NCBI RefSeq assembly: GCF_000407505.1
Contig: NZ_ASWE01000001.1
Span: forward strand, 1-64,000
DNA: 64,000 bases
Source of the DNA: Enterococcus phoeniculicola ATCC BAA-412
Lineage (GTDB): Bacteria > Bacillota > Bacilli > Lactobacillales > Enterococcaceae
Direction of reading: 5' to 3'
Shown here: positions 35,569 to 44,493 of the stretch, in pieces
Layout of the letters: the number at the start of each line of letters is the position of its first letter
Position numbering within the stretch: position 1 is the stretch's first letter
Translations under genes and position numbers: made by a program
Notes under the pieces: generated by a model
Told to the model about the DNA's origin: nothing
Databases searched by the model: none
What the model saw: only the letters and a program-made list of their open reading frames with translations

Positions 35569-37731
35569 ATGGATTTTCAGAAAATATGGGGAACTATTAA
35601 ATCAGGCGTAAAAGTTTTTTGGCAATGGCTAAAACCTTATCTGATTCAATTCCATCATTGGCGTAAGCGGATATGGAAAAAATATTACGTGAATAAAATT
35701 TTACTTTTATTAGGATTAGTATTTGTCTTGGTGAGTAGTATTTATTTATACACGTTAGCTAAGGCTTCTAATGTATCGGCGTTAAAATCTGGGATGACCC
35801 AAACGACAAAAATATACGATGCAAAAGGAGAAGAAGCAGGAAGTATCTATGCAAATAAGGGGACGTATGTTGAGTTGGATCAAATCTCTCCTTATATTCA
35901 GGATGCAGTTATTTCGACAGAGGATAGAAATTTTTACAATCACCATGGCTATGATATAAAAGGGATTGCTCGTGCAGCTGTTCGGATGGTCACTAGTGGA
36001 GGCACTTCTGGAGGTGGCGGGAGTACAATCACTCAACAATTAGCGAAAAATGCCTTCTTGTCGTTAGATCAAACATTCCAGCGAAAAGCGAAAGAGTTGT
36101 TTATGGCGATTGAAATTGAGAAAAAATATAGTAAAGAAGAAATTTTAACGATGTATCTGAACAATGCATACTTTGGAAACGGGGTATGGGGAGTTCAAGA
36201 TGCTGCGAGAAAATACTTTGGGGTGGATGCAAATCAAGTAACGATTGGACAAGCGGCAACGATTGCTGGCATGTTAAAGGGTCCATCAATCTATAATCCT
36301 ATTGATCATCCCAATTATGCAACGGATCGTCGTGCAACTGTTTTAAGTGTAATGGTTGAGAACAAAAAAATCACGCAGGAAGAAGCGGATCAAGAAACAA
36401 AGGTTGACATGGCGTCAATGGTTCATGATACGTATCAGAATTCATCATCTGACTATCGTTACCCGTACTATTTCGATGCAGTGATTGACGAAGCTGTGAA
36501 CACATACAAGCTTGATGAAAAAGATATTATGAACAATGGGTACAAAATATATACTACACTAAATCAAGACTATCAAAAACAAATGGAAGCAACTTATCAA
36601 AATGAGGCATTATTCCCACCAAATGCCGCAGATGGTGCAATGGTTCAATCAGCATCTGTTGCGTTAGATCCAAAAACAGGTGGCGTGGTTGGTCTTGTAG
36701 GAAAGCGTGGCGAGCACGTATTTAGAGGATTTAACTTCGCAACACAAATGCGTCGTTCACCCGGCTCAACAATCAAGCCTTTAAGCGTCTATGCTCCTGC
36801 ATTGGAATCAGGCTATAAACCTGATAGTGTCTTGAAAGACGAACCGCAAACTTATTATGATGCCAAAAACTATGACGGTACGTACCAAGGAGAAGTTCCA
36901 ATGTATCAAGCAGTTGCACAAAGCTTGAATCTTCCTGCGGTTTGGTTGCTTCATGAGATTGGTTTACAAAAAGGGTATGACAAAGCAGAAGAATTCGGAT
37001 TGTCTTTATCTAAATCAGATAACTATTGGGGCTTAGCGTTAGGTGGATTAGAGCATGGAGAATCGCCGTTAACGATGGCGAGCGCTTATAGTGCATTTGC
37101 TAATGGTGGAAAGCAATATACACCACATTTGATTACAAAAATCGTTGACTCTGAAGGTGTTGTATTGGTTGATAATACCAAGGTGAAATCAAAACAGGTT
37201 GTTTCAAAAGACACTGCAGATGAGATGACAAGTATGCTTTTAGGAACCTTTTCAAATGGAACAGGTGTCCAAGCGAACCCGTATGGTTATACAGTGGCAG
37301 GAAAAACAGGGACAACAGAAACGAATTTTGATGCGACAAAGGCGAATGATCAGTGGATTGTTGGTTATACTCCTGATGTTGTCATTTCTACATGGATGGG
37401 CTTTGAAGAATCGAGCGCAGATCATTATATTGAAGGGACTAGCGGTAGTGTCGTCGGACAAGTCTTTAAAGCGCAAGCAGAAGGAATTCTGCAGTATACA
37501 AACAATACAAGCTTCGCAGTTGCAGACGCCTATCAAACAGGTGGGCAAGTGGTCGCAGCGGATGAAGTAAATAATCAAGAAGACTCTTCTGATAAATGGA
37601 AAGAGGATGTCTCCGACTTTGGTGAAAAAGCAAAAGAGGGGATAAAGGATTTTGGAGGAAAGGTAAAAGATGGTCTCGATAAAGCAGGGAATAAACTAAA
37701 AGGATTTTGGAACGATTTGACAGGTGGTTAA
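35569..37731 (+). CDS. pbp2A: Class A penicillin-binding protein, PBP2a type
   Basis: The 720-residue bifunctional cell-wall synthase has a cytoplasmic N-terminus, one membrane helix (about 44-63), a GT51 glycosyltransferase domain with catalytic Glu118 in STEDRNFYNHHG and GGSTITQQLAKN, and a transpeptidase domain with Ser400-x-x-Lys403 in RSPGSTIKP, SLN at 452-454 and KTGT at 579-582. A Lys/Asp/Gly-rich tail follows (KEGIKDFGGKVKDGLDKAGNK). It polymerises and crosslinks peptidoglycan and is a beta-lactam target. It is monocistronic with a strong terminator; a YlbF-family gene is next, a neighbourhood I associate with enterococcal pbp2A. Confidence 0.93.
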   Translation: MDFQKIWGTIKSGVKVFWQWLKPYLIQFHHWRKRIWKKYYVNKILLLLGLVFVLVSSIYLYTLAKASNVSALKSGMTQTTKIYDAKGEEAGSIYANKGTYVELDQISPYIQDAVISTEDRNFYNHHGYDIKGIARAAVRMVTSGGTSGGGGSTITQQLAKNAFLSLDQTFQRKAKELFMAIEIEKKYSKEEILTMYLNNAYFGNGVWGVQDAARKYFGVDANQVTIGQAATIAGMLKGPSIYNPIDHPNYATDRRATVLSVMVENKKITQEEADQETKVDMASMVHDTYQNSSSDYRYPYYFDAVIDEAVNTYKLDEKDIMNNGYKIYTTLNQDYQKQMEATYQNEALFPPNAADGAMVQSASVALDPKTGGVVGLVGKRGEHVFRGFNFATQMRRSPGSTIKPLSVYAPALESGYKPDSVLKDEPQTYYDAKNYDGTYQGEVPMYQAVAQSLNLPAVWLLHEIGLQKGYDKAEEFGLSLSKSDNYWGLALGGLEHGESPLTMASAYSAFANGGKQYTPHLITKIVDSEGVVLVDNTKVKSKQVVSKDTADEMTSMLLGTFSNGTGVQANPYGYTVAGKTGTTETNFDATKANDQWIVGYTPDVVISTWMGFEESSADHYIEGTSGSVVGQVFKAQAEGILQYTNNTSFAVADAYQTGGQVVAADEVNNQEDSSDKWKEDVSDFGEKAKEGIKDFGGKVKDGLDKAGNKLKGFWNDLTGG

Positions 37732-37756
37732 AATAGGTTAATTACCTACTAAAGAA

Positions 37757-37799
37757 AAGAGTTATGATAGCCTGAATAGGTTTATCATAACTCTTTTTT
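37757..37799 (+). terminator. Terminator after pbp2A
   Basis: AAGAGTTATGATA pairs with TATCATAACTCTT around an 11-13 base loop, followed by a T run. Confidence 0.9.
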
Positions 37800-38004
37800 C
37801 TTTCGATGAAAACAAGTACAGGTGCTTTTTTGTTGGATAGGTAGAGAAATGGGAGAGAATAGAAAATAAGGGAAATTACCAGGTATTTACTAGGTAATTT
37901 AGTGGAAGGCGTATTTGTTTATAGATGAAGGATTCCTTTGAAAACGTGCGGTTACATGTTACAATAAACAAGAAAAATAAAAATGAAACGGGGAACAAAA
38001 AAAC

Positions 38005-38346
38005 ATGTCAAATATTTATGATAGCGCCAACCAAATTGAACGCGAAATTCGCGAATTAACTGAGTTTAAAGCATTACAAGAAGCGTATAGCAATGTAAAG
38101 GCAAACGAAGAAGCACATGCTTTATTCAAAGATTTCCAAAATCTACAAATTCAATTGCAAGAAAAACAAATGCAAGGGCAAGAATTTTCAGATGAAGACG
38201 CTCAAAAAGCACAAGAAATGGCTATGAAAATTCAAGGCGAAGAAGTAATAAATCAATTGATGGAAAAAGAACAAGCATTCAGCTTGATTGTAAATGACTT
38301 AAATCGCATTATTATGACACCAGTGCGCGAGTTGTATGAAGATTAA
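38005..38346 (+). CDS. YlbF/YmcA/YheA-family protein
   Basis: The 113-residue, almost wholly helical protein (YlbF_YmcA, formerly DUF964) has heptad-like runs from about 8 to 95, Gln/Glu/Lys rich, and a conserved hydrophobic C-terminus ([22 protein letters not shown]). In Bacillus, YlbF and YmcA act in a complex affecting RNase Y and development; YheA is the paralogue nearest in length. Which one this represents cannot be decided by eye. GAAACGGGGAAC precedes the ATG. A long bidirectional hairpin follows. Confidence 0.88.
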   Translation: MSNIYDSANQIEREIRELTEFKALQEAYSNVKANEEAHALFKDFQNLQIQLQEKQMQGQEFSDEDAQKAQEMAMKIQGEEVINQLMEKEQAFSLIVNDLNRIIMTPVRELYED

Positions 38347-38351
38347 CCAGC

Positions 38352-38412
38352 GTAACAAATAAAAAAGCCGCTAAATCAGTTTGCTGATTTTAGCGGCTTT
38401 TTTATTTGTTAC
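38352..38412. terminator. Long, near-perfect bidirectional terminator
   Basis: GTAACAAAT at 38352 is mirrored by ATTTGTTAC ending at 38412. Inside, AAAAGCCGCTAAATCAG pairs with CTGATTTTAGCGGC and a T run. With T runs on one strand and A runs on the other it would stop transcription in both directions, between the YlbF-family gene and the convergent ArsR-type gene. Confidence 0.9.
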
Positions 38413-38540
38413 TATGGAAAAACGAGAACCATACTCTGCATTTAAGTCATTTAACTTCCAGAGACTGTGATACTTTTCTTTCATCAAACCACTTATTCAT
38501 CATTTATTAAAAGAAATATCTGTAAAGAAAACGAGATACC

Positions 38541-38577
38541 GAAAATCCATAGTTTTTGGCTATTTCTATAGATTTTC
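38541..38577. repeat. Hairpin without T run
   Basis: GAAAATCCATAG at 38541-38552 and CTATAGATTTTC at 38566-38577 form an inverted repeat with one mismatch. It lies 115 bases downstream of the ArsR-type gene on the minus strand; no T run follows on either strand, so its role is unclear. Nothing else is seen in 38413-38691. Confidence 0.45.
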
Positions 38578-38691
38578 AACTGGATTTTTTGTGTACTCAT
38601 GTTCCAGTGATTGTCAGTTAAGTGCTAAGCAGTCGAAAAGCCTAGTGTCTAGTTAATCTATTTTAGCTGTTTTTTCGAGCGTAGCCGTAAC

Positions 38692-39609
38692 TTAGTTTCC
38701 CTCAGAGTAAAACATTCTCAATAAAATATTTTGCGGATAGTTTCCAAATTCACTTCCAAAGATGGTTAATCCCCCTTTGTTTTCGGCATTTTCATCAATA
38801 CCAATTCGAACTTTTATGAATGGAGAAGAATCTAAATTTAAATCATCAAGCTTGATGTTCGAAAGTTGTTTTCCGTCTATACCAGTATCTTTATGTGTAA
38901 TTCGTAAATGTTTCAATGCACCATACTGACTAAAGCTACTTTCCCACCATTTAGGTGTTAGAGATCCTCGAACATCAGAATAATTTCCTGGTGCAGTCCA
39001 TGTACCGATTAACGTATCGTTAATGTGAAACGAAATATCACTGGGCCAGTTATTATTTGATTCAGGGAACTCTGATGAAATTTCCAGTGAAAGCTCTAGA
39101 AGCTCTAATTTTGCATTTTTTGGAAGCTGGTTAGGAACAACATATTCAACAAATCCGTCTGAAAACCAGAGTAAAGAAGCATTGATTCGTTCATTTGCGA
39201 CAAATGCTCTAGGGTCATCTACTTCGTCAATAATTGAGGTTGCACTTGCAAGGCCACAGGTAGGTATGATAGAAAAGTTTGAAAAATAGCCTAGCTTAAT
39301 TTCTGTATCGATTTCTTTAAAAGGTAAATGGATCTTTTTAGGAAAATCAATTTCGATGTGGTCTACAGCAAGCTTAAATTGTTTAATTCGATTATCCGAA
39401 GAAATCCGCTCAGTTTCTAAATAAATGAGACCAGAATCTTCTAAGAGGCGAACGTGACGAGAGACGATAGCTTTGCTTAATTTTAATTCTTTTGCCAAAT
39501 CACTAACCGTTGAAGGGGATTTTGAGAGAGACTTTATGATGGCTACTCGAGTGTCAGAAGCAAGTGATTTTAGAATTTCCAAACCTTTGTCATCTAATTG
39601 AATAAACAT
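38692..39609 (-). CDS. ArsR-type regulator with large C-terminal domain
   Basis: 305 residues. An N-terminal winged helix (LASDTRVAIIKSLSKSPSTVSDLAKELKLSKAIVSRHVRLLEDSGLIYLE) of the ArsR type is followed by about 215 residues of beta-rich sequence with WPSDISFHIND, WTAPGNYSDVRG and KVRIGIDENAENKGGLTIFG. Usual ArsR proteins are about 100 residues, so the extra domain, perhaps a jelly-roll sugar-binding fold, is probably the sensor. No metal-binding cysteine pattern (ELCVCD) is present. AAAGGAG is upstream of the ATG at 39609; the GTG at 39618 overlaps that site. It is divergent from the importer operon and likely controls it. Confidence 0.8.
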   Translation of the reverse strand: MFIQLDDKGLEILKSLASDTRVAIIKSLSKSPSTVSDLAKELKLSKAIVSRHVRLLEDSGLIYLETERISSDNRIKQFKLAVDHIEIDFPKKIHLPFKEIDTEIKLGYFSNFSIIPTCGLASATSIIDEVDDPRAFVANERINASLLWFSDGFVEYVVPNQLPKNAKLELLELSLEISSEFPESNNNWPSDISFHINDTLIGTWTAPGNYSDVRGSLTPKWWESSFSQYGALKHLRITHKDTGIDGKQLSNIKLDDLNLDSSPFIKVRIGIDENAENKGGLTIFGSEFGNYPQNILLRMFYSEGN

Positions 39610-39677
39610 GATATACACTCCTTTATCATTGGTTGGTTTAAATGAATTGTACGCTAAAAAAAATAATAATTCAATAT

Positions 39678-39697
39678 AGTTGCTTAAATAAGCAACT
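39678..39697. promoter_or_regulatory. Operator palindrome between ArsR-type gene and importer operon
   Basis: AGTTGCTTAAATAAGCAACT has nine-base arms around a two-base centre. A half site GGTTGCTT recurs at about 39731. It lies about 70 bases upstream of the regulator start and about 80 bases upstream of the importer -35 box, so it could serve both directions. Confidence 0.75.
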
Positions 39698-39774
39698 TAA
39701 ATGGATGGTTGAGTTTGAAAAATATTGGATGGTTGCTTGTTTTGTTGAAAGTTACAATTGCTTTATAAAAGCTA

Positions 39775-39803
39775 TTGTAAAGGCTTACTTAAGGTGATAT
39801 AGT
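39775..39803 (+). promoter_or_regulatory. Probable promoter of the second importer operon
   Basis: TTGTAA at 39775-39780 and TATAGT at 39798-39803 are 17 bases apart. It lies about 60 bases before the binding-lipoprotein gene. I see no cre site here. Confidence 0.55.
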
Positions 39804-39860
39804 CATGGAGTAAAAGATGTTGTTTACAAAAAAGTTAAAATATCTTGGAGGAGAAGTGTT

Positions 39861-41153
39861 ATGAAATTTAAAAAAATGTTAACTATATGTGGCGTGATGG
39901 TTGCTTGCACAGCATTATTGGTTGGCTGTGGAAATGGGAGTAAAGATCAATCAAAAGATGGAAAAACCACAATCAGAATCAGTTGGTGGGGTGGGGATGA
40001 TCGTCATGAAGCAACGCTAGCAGCAATTAAAGCTTTTGAAAAAGCGAATCCCGATATTAAGGTGAAATCAGAATACAGTGGCTGGGATGGTGTGGAACAA
40101 AAAATGGCCACTCAAATCACTGGACGGACGGAGCCAGATGTTATGCAAGTGAATTACGATTGGTTAGCTCAATATTCTCCAGATGGAACAGGATTTGCTG
40201 ATCTCACAGGGATTGATGGATTAGATTTATCAGGGTATGAAGAGACAACATTAGAATCTGGCAAAATTAATGGAAAATTGAATGCAGTCCCGTTTAGTGA
40301 AAATGCTCGTGTTTGGGCAGTGAATAAAAAGGCATTTGAGGACAGAGGATTAGAAGTACCCACAACATGGGAGGGTTATGTGAAAGCAGCTGATAAGTTT
40401 GAAGAGGGCGCATTCCCCGCACGTATCGACACGTATGCCTTGTGGACGTATCTTCAACAAGAAACTGGAAAATCTGTTTTAGCTGAAGACGGAACTTTCC
40501 AATATGATAAAGAAACACTGAAAAAAGGATTTGAATGGTATAAAGAAATGATCGACAAAGGTGTTATTCCGACGATTCAAGAAACAAAAGAACAGGCAGA
40601 TGCAAATCCAGGTGCCCCTTCAAAAAAATTATTAGATGGACAATATGCGACATTAACCACTTGGTCTGCGCAAATTTCTGGAGAATATAAAAATATGGCA
40701 GATGCAGGTCAAGAGTTGTCATTAGCGACGTTCCCAACTTTATCAGAAGGTAGTGAACAAGTGATTATTAATAAACCATCTATGTTATTTGCTGTTTCTA
40801 AAAATTCGAAAAATCAAGAGGCGGCAGTAAAATTACTTGATTTCTTATTGAATGATCCTGAAGGTGTCAAAGCTATGAGTTTAGCTCGTGGTGTTCCAGC
40901 AAACCAAAAAGCGTTTGATATTTTAGATAAAGATGGTCAAATTTCAGGAATTGACAAAGATGTTTATGAATACGTGAAAAATACAAAAGGAATTACATTT
41001 AGCAAGTATACGGAAATGAGCAAGGTCATGCAACCATACAATGATGCGTTCGATGAGTTTTCTTATGGAAAAATCACAGCTGATGAAGCTGCACAAAGAA
41101 CAATGGATGGAATGACTGAGGCGGTAGAACAAGTGAAGAGTACCATCGAATAG
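39861..41153 (+). CDS. Sugar-binding lipoprotein of ABC importer (family 1 SBP)
   Basis: The 430-residue extracellular solute-binding protein has the lipobox LVGC with lipidated Cys23, then the family 1 opening ISWWGGDDRHEATLAAIKAFEKANPDIKV and later WDGVEQKMATQITGRTEPDVMQ. It belongs to the MsmE/UgpB type that binds oligosaccharides. CTTGGAGGAG precedes the ATG. It leads an operon with two permeases. With GH105, GH2 and uxu genes downstream, a uronic-acid-containing oligosaccharide or glycoside is the likely ligand (inference). Confidence 0.9.
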   Translation: MKFKKMLTICGVMVACTALLVGCGNGSKDQSKDGKTTIRISWWGGDDRHEATLAAIKAFEKANPDIKVKSEYSGWDGVEQKMATQITGRTEPDVMQVNYDWLAQYSPDGTGFADLTGIDGLDLSGYEETTLESGKINGKLNAVPFSENARVWAVNKKAFEDRGLEVPTTWEGYVKAADKFEEGAFPARIDTYALWTYLQQETGKSVLAEDGTFQYDKETLKKGFEWYKEMIDKGVIPTIQETKEQADANPGAPSKKLLDGQYATLTTWSAQISGEYKNMADAGQELSLATFPTLSEGSEQVIINKPSMLFAVSKNSKNQEAAVKLLDFLLNDPEGVKAMSLARGVPANQKAFDILDKDGQISGIDKDVYEYVKNTKGITFSKYTEMSKVMQPYNDAFDEFSYGKITADEAAQRTMDGMTEAVEQVKSTIE

Positions 41154-41169
41154 CAAGGAGAAGCAAACT

Positions 41170-42042
41170 ATGAGAAAGAAAAACTGGACAGGTCTACTTT
41201 ATGTAACGCCTTGGATTATCGGATTTTTAATTTTTACAATATACCCCTTTTTAAATTCTCTCTACATTAGTTTTACCGATTTTACGATGGTTCGAGATCC
41301 GAAATTGATTGGCTTGGCTAATTATAAAGAACTATTTGCAGATCAGGAATTTATAGATTCACTTATTGCAACATTCAAATATGCATTGTTAACTGTACCT
41401 GCCTCACTTGTCTTTGCATTATTGATTGCCGTGATCTTGAATTTTAAACTAAAAGGAATTAATTTTTTCAGAACGGCTTACTACATTCCCTCAATTTTAG
41501 GAGGGAATGTGGCAATCTCTGTGATTTGGAAATTTCTGTTTACAGGAGATGGATTGATTAACCAGGCGATTGGTATATTTGGTGTTGAACCGCTTCCTTG
41601 GCTTTCTGATCCTGAGCTCGCAATGATTGTAGTGTCCTTATTGAGAGTCTGGCAATTTGGCTCCTCTATGATTATTTTTCTTGCAGCTCTTCAAAATATA
41701 CCAGCAGAGTTATACGAAGCAGCTGAGGTGGATGGTGCAAGTAAAATTACACAGTTCTTTAAAATTACTCTGCCATTAATTACACCTTCTCTCTTTTTTA
41801 ACTTAGTTATGGGAATGGTTGGTGCATTCCAAGAATTTAATAGTGCCTATTTAATTACTGGTGGTGGGCCACTTAAAGCAACACAGTTTACATCACTATT
41901 GATTTATAACTACTCATTTAAGTTTTTCCGTATGGGATATGCAAGTGCGATGTCTTGGATATTGTTTGTCATTATTATGATATTCACAGGATTAGTGTTT
42001 GTTTCTCAGAAAAAATGGGTGTATTACGTGGATGAGGAGTGA
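41170..42042 (+). CDS. Sugar ABC importer permease, MsmF/UgpA type
   Basis: The 290-residue permease has six membrane segments, beginning WTGLLYVTPWIIGFLIFTIYPFLNSLY, and the EAA loop AELYEAAEVDGASKITQF near residue 180. It lies 16 bases after the binding protein with CAAGGAGAAGC upstream of the ATG. It pairs with the next permease to form the channel. No ATPase gene is in the operon. Confidence 0.92.
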   Translation: MRKKNWTGLLYVTPWIIGFLIFTIYPFLNSLYISFTDFTMVRDPKLIGLANYKELFADQEFIDSLIATFKYALLTVPASLVFALLIAVILNFKLKGINFFRTAYYIPSILGGNVAISVIWKFLFTGDGLINQAIGIFGVEPLPWLSDPELAMIVVSLLRVWQFGSSMIIFLAALQNIPAELYEAAEVDGASKITQFFKITLPLITPSLFFNLVMGMVGAFQEFNSAYLITGGGPLKATQFTSLLIYNYSFKFFRMGYASAMSWILFVIIMIFTGLVFVSQKKWVYYVDEE

Positions 42043-42047
42043 GAAAG

Positions 42048-42932
42048 ATGGCAGAAAACATAAGCGTCGTACAAAAAAAAAGAACGAAGAAAAAACCGAT
42101 AAAAATAGGTGCCATGGTTCGTTATATTATTCTTTTGGCTGTGGCGTTATTGATGCTGTATCCAATTATTTGGATGGTAGGTGCCTCTTTTAAAACAAAT
42201 GCAGAAATATTTAGTTCTATTGGTTTTTGGCCGAGTTCATTTGACCTGACCCCTTATATAAAGGGCTGGGAAACGGGAACAGAATTTACGTTTGCTACGT
42301 ATTTTATAAATACATTTAAAATCGTTATCCCTAAAGTTATCTTTACGTTGATTTCTACAGTATTTGTGGCATATGGATTTGCTAGATTTGAATTCCCGTT
42401 TAAGAAAATTCTATTTTCGGCAATGATTTCTACTATGTTTTTACCTGGGGTTGTAAAAACAATCCCTATGTATCTATTTTGGCGGAACTTAGGTTTATTA
42501 GATACCTATGTTCCATTGGTTGCAGGAACTCTTTTTGCGCAAAGTGCGTTTAATATCTTTATGCTAGTTCAGTTTATGCGTGGAATCCCAAGAGACTATG
42601 ATGAAGCAGCAATGATGGATGGCTGTAACTCTATTCAATTCTTGTTTAGAATTTTATTACCGATTATTAAGCCTGCATTAGTTACGATAGGATTGCTTGA
42701 ATTCATGGGGAGCATGAATGATTTTATGGGTCCGTTGATTTATATTTCAAGTGTAGAAAAATTCCCAGTGTCAGTGGCATTAAAAATGGCTATGGATACA
42801 ACAGGTGGTAGTTTTAACTGGAATCAAATTATCGCAATGTCTGTCATTGCTTTGTTACCATCAATTCTATTGTTTTTCTCAGCCTCAAGACAATTCATTG
42901 ATGGAATGTCAGCTGGCGGATTGAAAGGATAA
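42048..42932 (+). CDS. Sugar ABC importer permease, MsmG/UgpE type
   Basis: The 294-residue second permease has a Lys-rich N-terminus (VQKKRTKKKPIK), six membrane segments, the EAA loop DYDEAAMMDGCNSIQFL near residue 190, and the family's C-terminal end FIDGMSAGGLKG. GAGGAG ends eight bases before the ATG at 42048, so I prefer that to the upstream GTG at 42039, which overlaps the previous gene's end. Confidence 0.92.
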   Translation: MAENISVVQKKRTKKKPIKIGAMVRYIILLAVALLMLYPIIWMVGASFKTNAEIFSSIGFWPSSFDLTPYIKGWETGTEFTFATYFINTFKIVIPKVIFTLISTVFVAYGFARFEFPFKKILFSAMISTMFLPGVVKTIPMYLFWRNLGLLDTYVPLVAGTLFAQSAFNIFMLVQFMRGIPRDYDEAAMMDGCNSIQFLFRILLPIIKPALVTIGLLEFMGSMNDFMGPLIYISSVEKFPVSVALKMAMDTTGGSFNWNQIIAMSVIALLPSILLFFSASRQFIDGMSAGGLKG

Positions 42933-42938
42933 AATCAA

Positions 42939-43625
42939 ATGTTATCAAGTTTACGAAATATCGTCTCACCCAAAATGGTTCAAGAAATAAATTATGCTGT
43001 ATATAATTACGTGAAACTAAGTCTGTTTATGTCTCTTTATTCACTTCCTTGGATAGTTGTAAATCTCGTTTTTCATTTTTCTGTAAATACATTCATTTTT
43101 TATGCAATTGGTTTTCTTTTTGTATTTCCTAACTTGATGGCGATCCAGAAGTTTATAGGAAATAAGCAAGTTACATTGCGTGCGTACACAAGAAACTTAA
43201 AAAAAAACTATTGGCATTCATTTAAGCTAGGAGTGATTTGTACTTTTCTTATTAGTTTTTTTATCGCCGACAGCTATATTTTACTGTATCAAATGAAGAA
43301 ATTATTTTTGTTTCCTCTTTTGTATATCACCTTAATGTTTTTAGTAGTAGCAGTGATTTACTTTCTTGCTTTAAACCAAAAAATAGATGAGTCTTGGAAA
43401 ATAACAGTAAAAAAAGCAGGATTCATTAGCTGGAGATACACATTTACGACGGGCTTCTTATTTCTATTAATCATGTTATGGACAAGCTTTGGCTATTATG
43501 TGCCAATAATCAATTCTCTATTTGGAAATATGTTCTTTTGGGGACTGGTATTTAAACAAGTGGATAAGAAGATAACGACTCTTTGGAAACCTAAAAATAA
43601 AGAAAAAGGGGATTTATATGAATAA
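42939..43625 (+). CDS. YesL-like DUF624 membrane protein
   Basis: The 228-residue membrane protein has about five hydrophobic segments (near 26-50, 52-75, 98-118, 123-145 and 170-195) and the general character of YesL/DUF624 proteins, which often accompany oligosaccharide importers. It is a distant second member in the window (the first at 8.4 kb). It lies six bases after the permease and overlaps the next gene by eight bases. No strong ribosome binding site precedes it, so translation probably depends on coupling. Role unknown. Confidence 0.7.
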   Translation: MLSSLRNIVSPKMVQEINYAVYNYVKLSLFMSLYSLPWIVVNLVFHFSVNTFIFYAIGFLFVFPNLMAIQKFIGNKQVTLRAYTRNLKKNYWHSFKLGVICTFLISFFIADSYILLYQMKKLFLFPLLYITLMFLVVAVIYFLALNQKIDESWKITVKKAGFISWRYTFTTGFLFLLIMLWTSFGYYVPIINSLFGNMFFWGLVFKQVDKKITTLWKPKNKEKGDLYE

Positions 43626-44493
43626 TTTTACAATTACAGGATTTGCAGATGAAATCGGACCAAATTTTGAAGATCAAGTTCGTGTATTAAAACAAAATCA
43701 AATTTCTCATATTGAAATCCGAGGACTTGATGGGAAAAATGTGAGTGATTTTTCAATTGAAGAAGCCAAACAATACAAAGAAAAGTTTGATCAGGAATCT
43801 ATTGAGATATCCAGCATTGGCTCTCCGATTGGAAAAATAGCAATTGACGAGCCTTTTGAGGAACACCTGGAGAAATTTACACATGTCTTAGAAATTGCAC
43901 GAATTTTTAAAAGTCCATATGTCCGAATGTTTAGTTTCTTCATTGATTCTAAAGAAAATCCAGATGATTACAAAGATGAAGTTATTTCAAGATGGCGACA
44001 ATTTTTGGCTGTAGCAGAAGCCTATCCTGAAATTACGCTATTACATGAAAATGAAAAAGATATTTATGGTGATACGCCAGAACGTTGTGCTACGTTGCTG
44101 CAGGAATTAAATAGTCCTAGAGTCAAAGCAGCGTTTGATCCTGCAAATTTTGTTCAGTGTGAAGTCGAGGTTTATCCTCATGCTTATGAATTATTAAAAA
44201 ATCAAATTGCATATATACACATTAAAGATGCACGATTTTCAGATCAAAAAGTTACTCCTGCAGGACTTGGTGATGGGAAGGTAAAAGAAGTTTTATCGGC
44301 GCTGATAGAGGATGACTTTTCAGGATTTGCTTCTTTAGAACCGCATTTATCTATCTTCGATGGATTTGCAGATTTAGAAAAGACACAGCTTTCTATCGCT
44401 AAGGCCGCATCTGATGGAGAAAAGTTATTTACTGTTGCTAGCCAAGCTTTGAAAGAAATCCTAGTAAATCAATTAAATCAGGAGTGGAAGTAA
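43618..44493 (+). CDS. Sugar isomerase/epimerase-like TIM-barrel protein (AP endonuclease 2 fold)
   Basis: The 291-residue cytosolic protein has the xylose-isomerase-like barrel: ISHIEIRGLDGKNVSDFS near 29, SIGSPIGK near 60, LLHENEKDIYGD near 141 with a metal Glu, AAFDPANFVQ near 171, YIHIKDAR near 197 and SLEPHLS near 240. Family members include IolE, hydroxypyruvate isomerase, sugar epimerases such as YcjR and C-glycoside deglycosidase subunits such as DgpB/DgpC. AAAGGGG precedes the ATG. It overlaps the first Gfo/Idh/MocA gene by one base, a pairing typical of oxidation-linked sugar pathways. Confidence 0.85.
   Translation: MNNFTITGFADEIGPNFEDQVRVLKQNQISHIEIRGLDGKNVSDFSIEEAKQYKEKFDQESIEISSIGSPIGKIAIDEPFEEHLEKFTHVLEIARIFKSPYVRMFSFFIDSKENPDDYKDEVISRWRQFLAVAEAYPEITLLHENEKDIYGDTPERCATLLQELNSPRVKAAFDPANFVQCEVEVYPHAYELLKNQIAYIHIKDARFSDQKVTPAGLGDGKVKEVLSALIEDDFSGFASLEPHLSIFDGFADLEKTQLSIAKAASDGEKLFTVASQALKEILVNQLNQEWK

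Noticed and set aside
37252-37578. Reading frames of about 105 codons on both strands inside pbp2A
   Set aside because: Shadows of the transpeptidase coding region, which carries the KTGT motif there.
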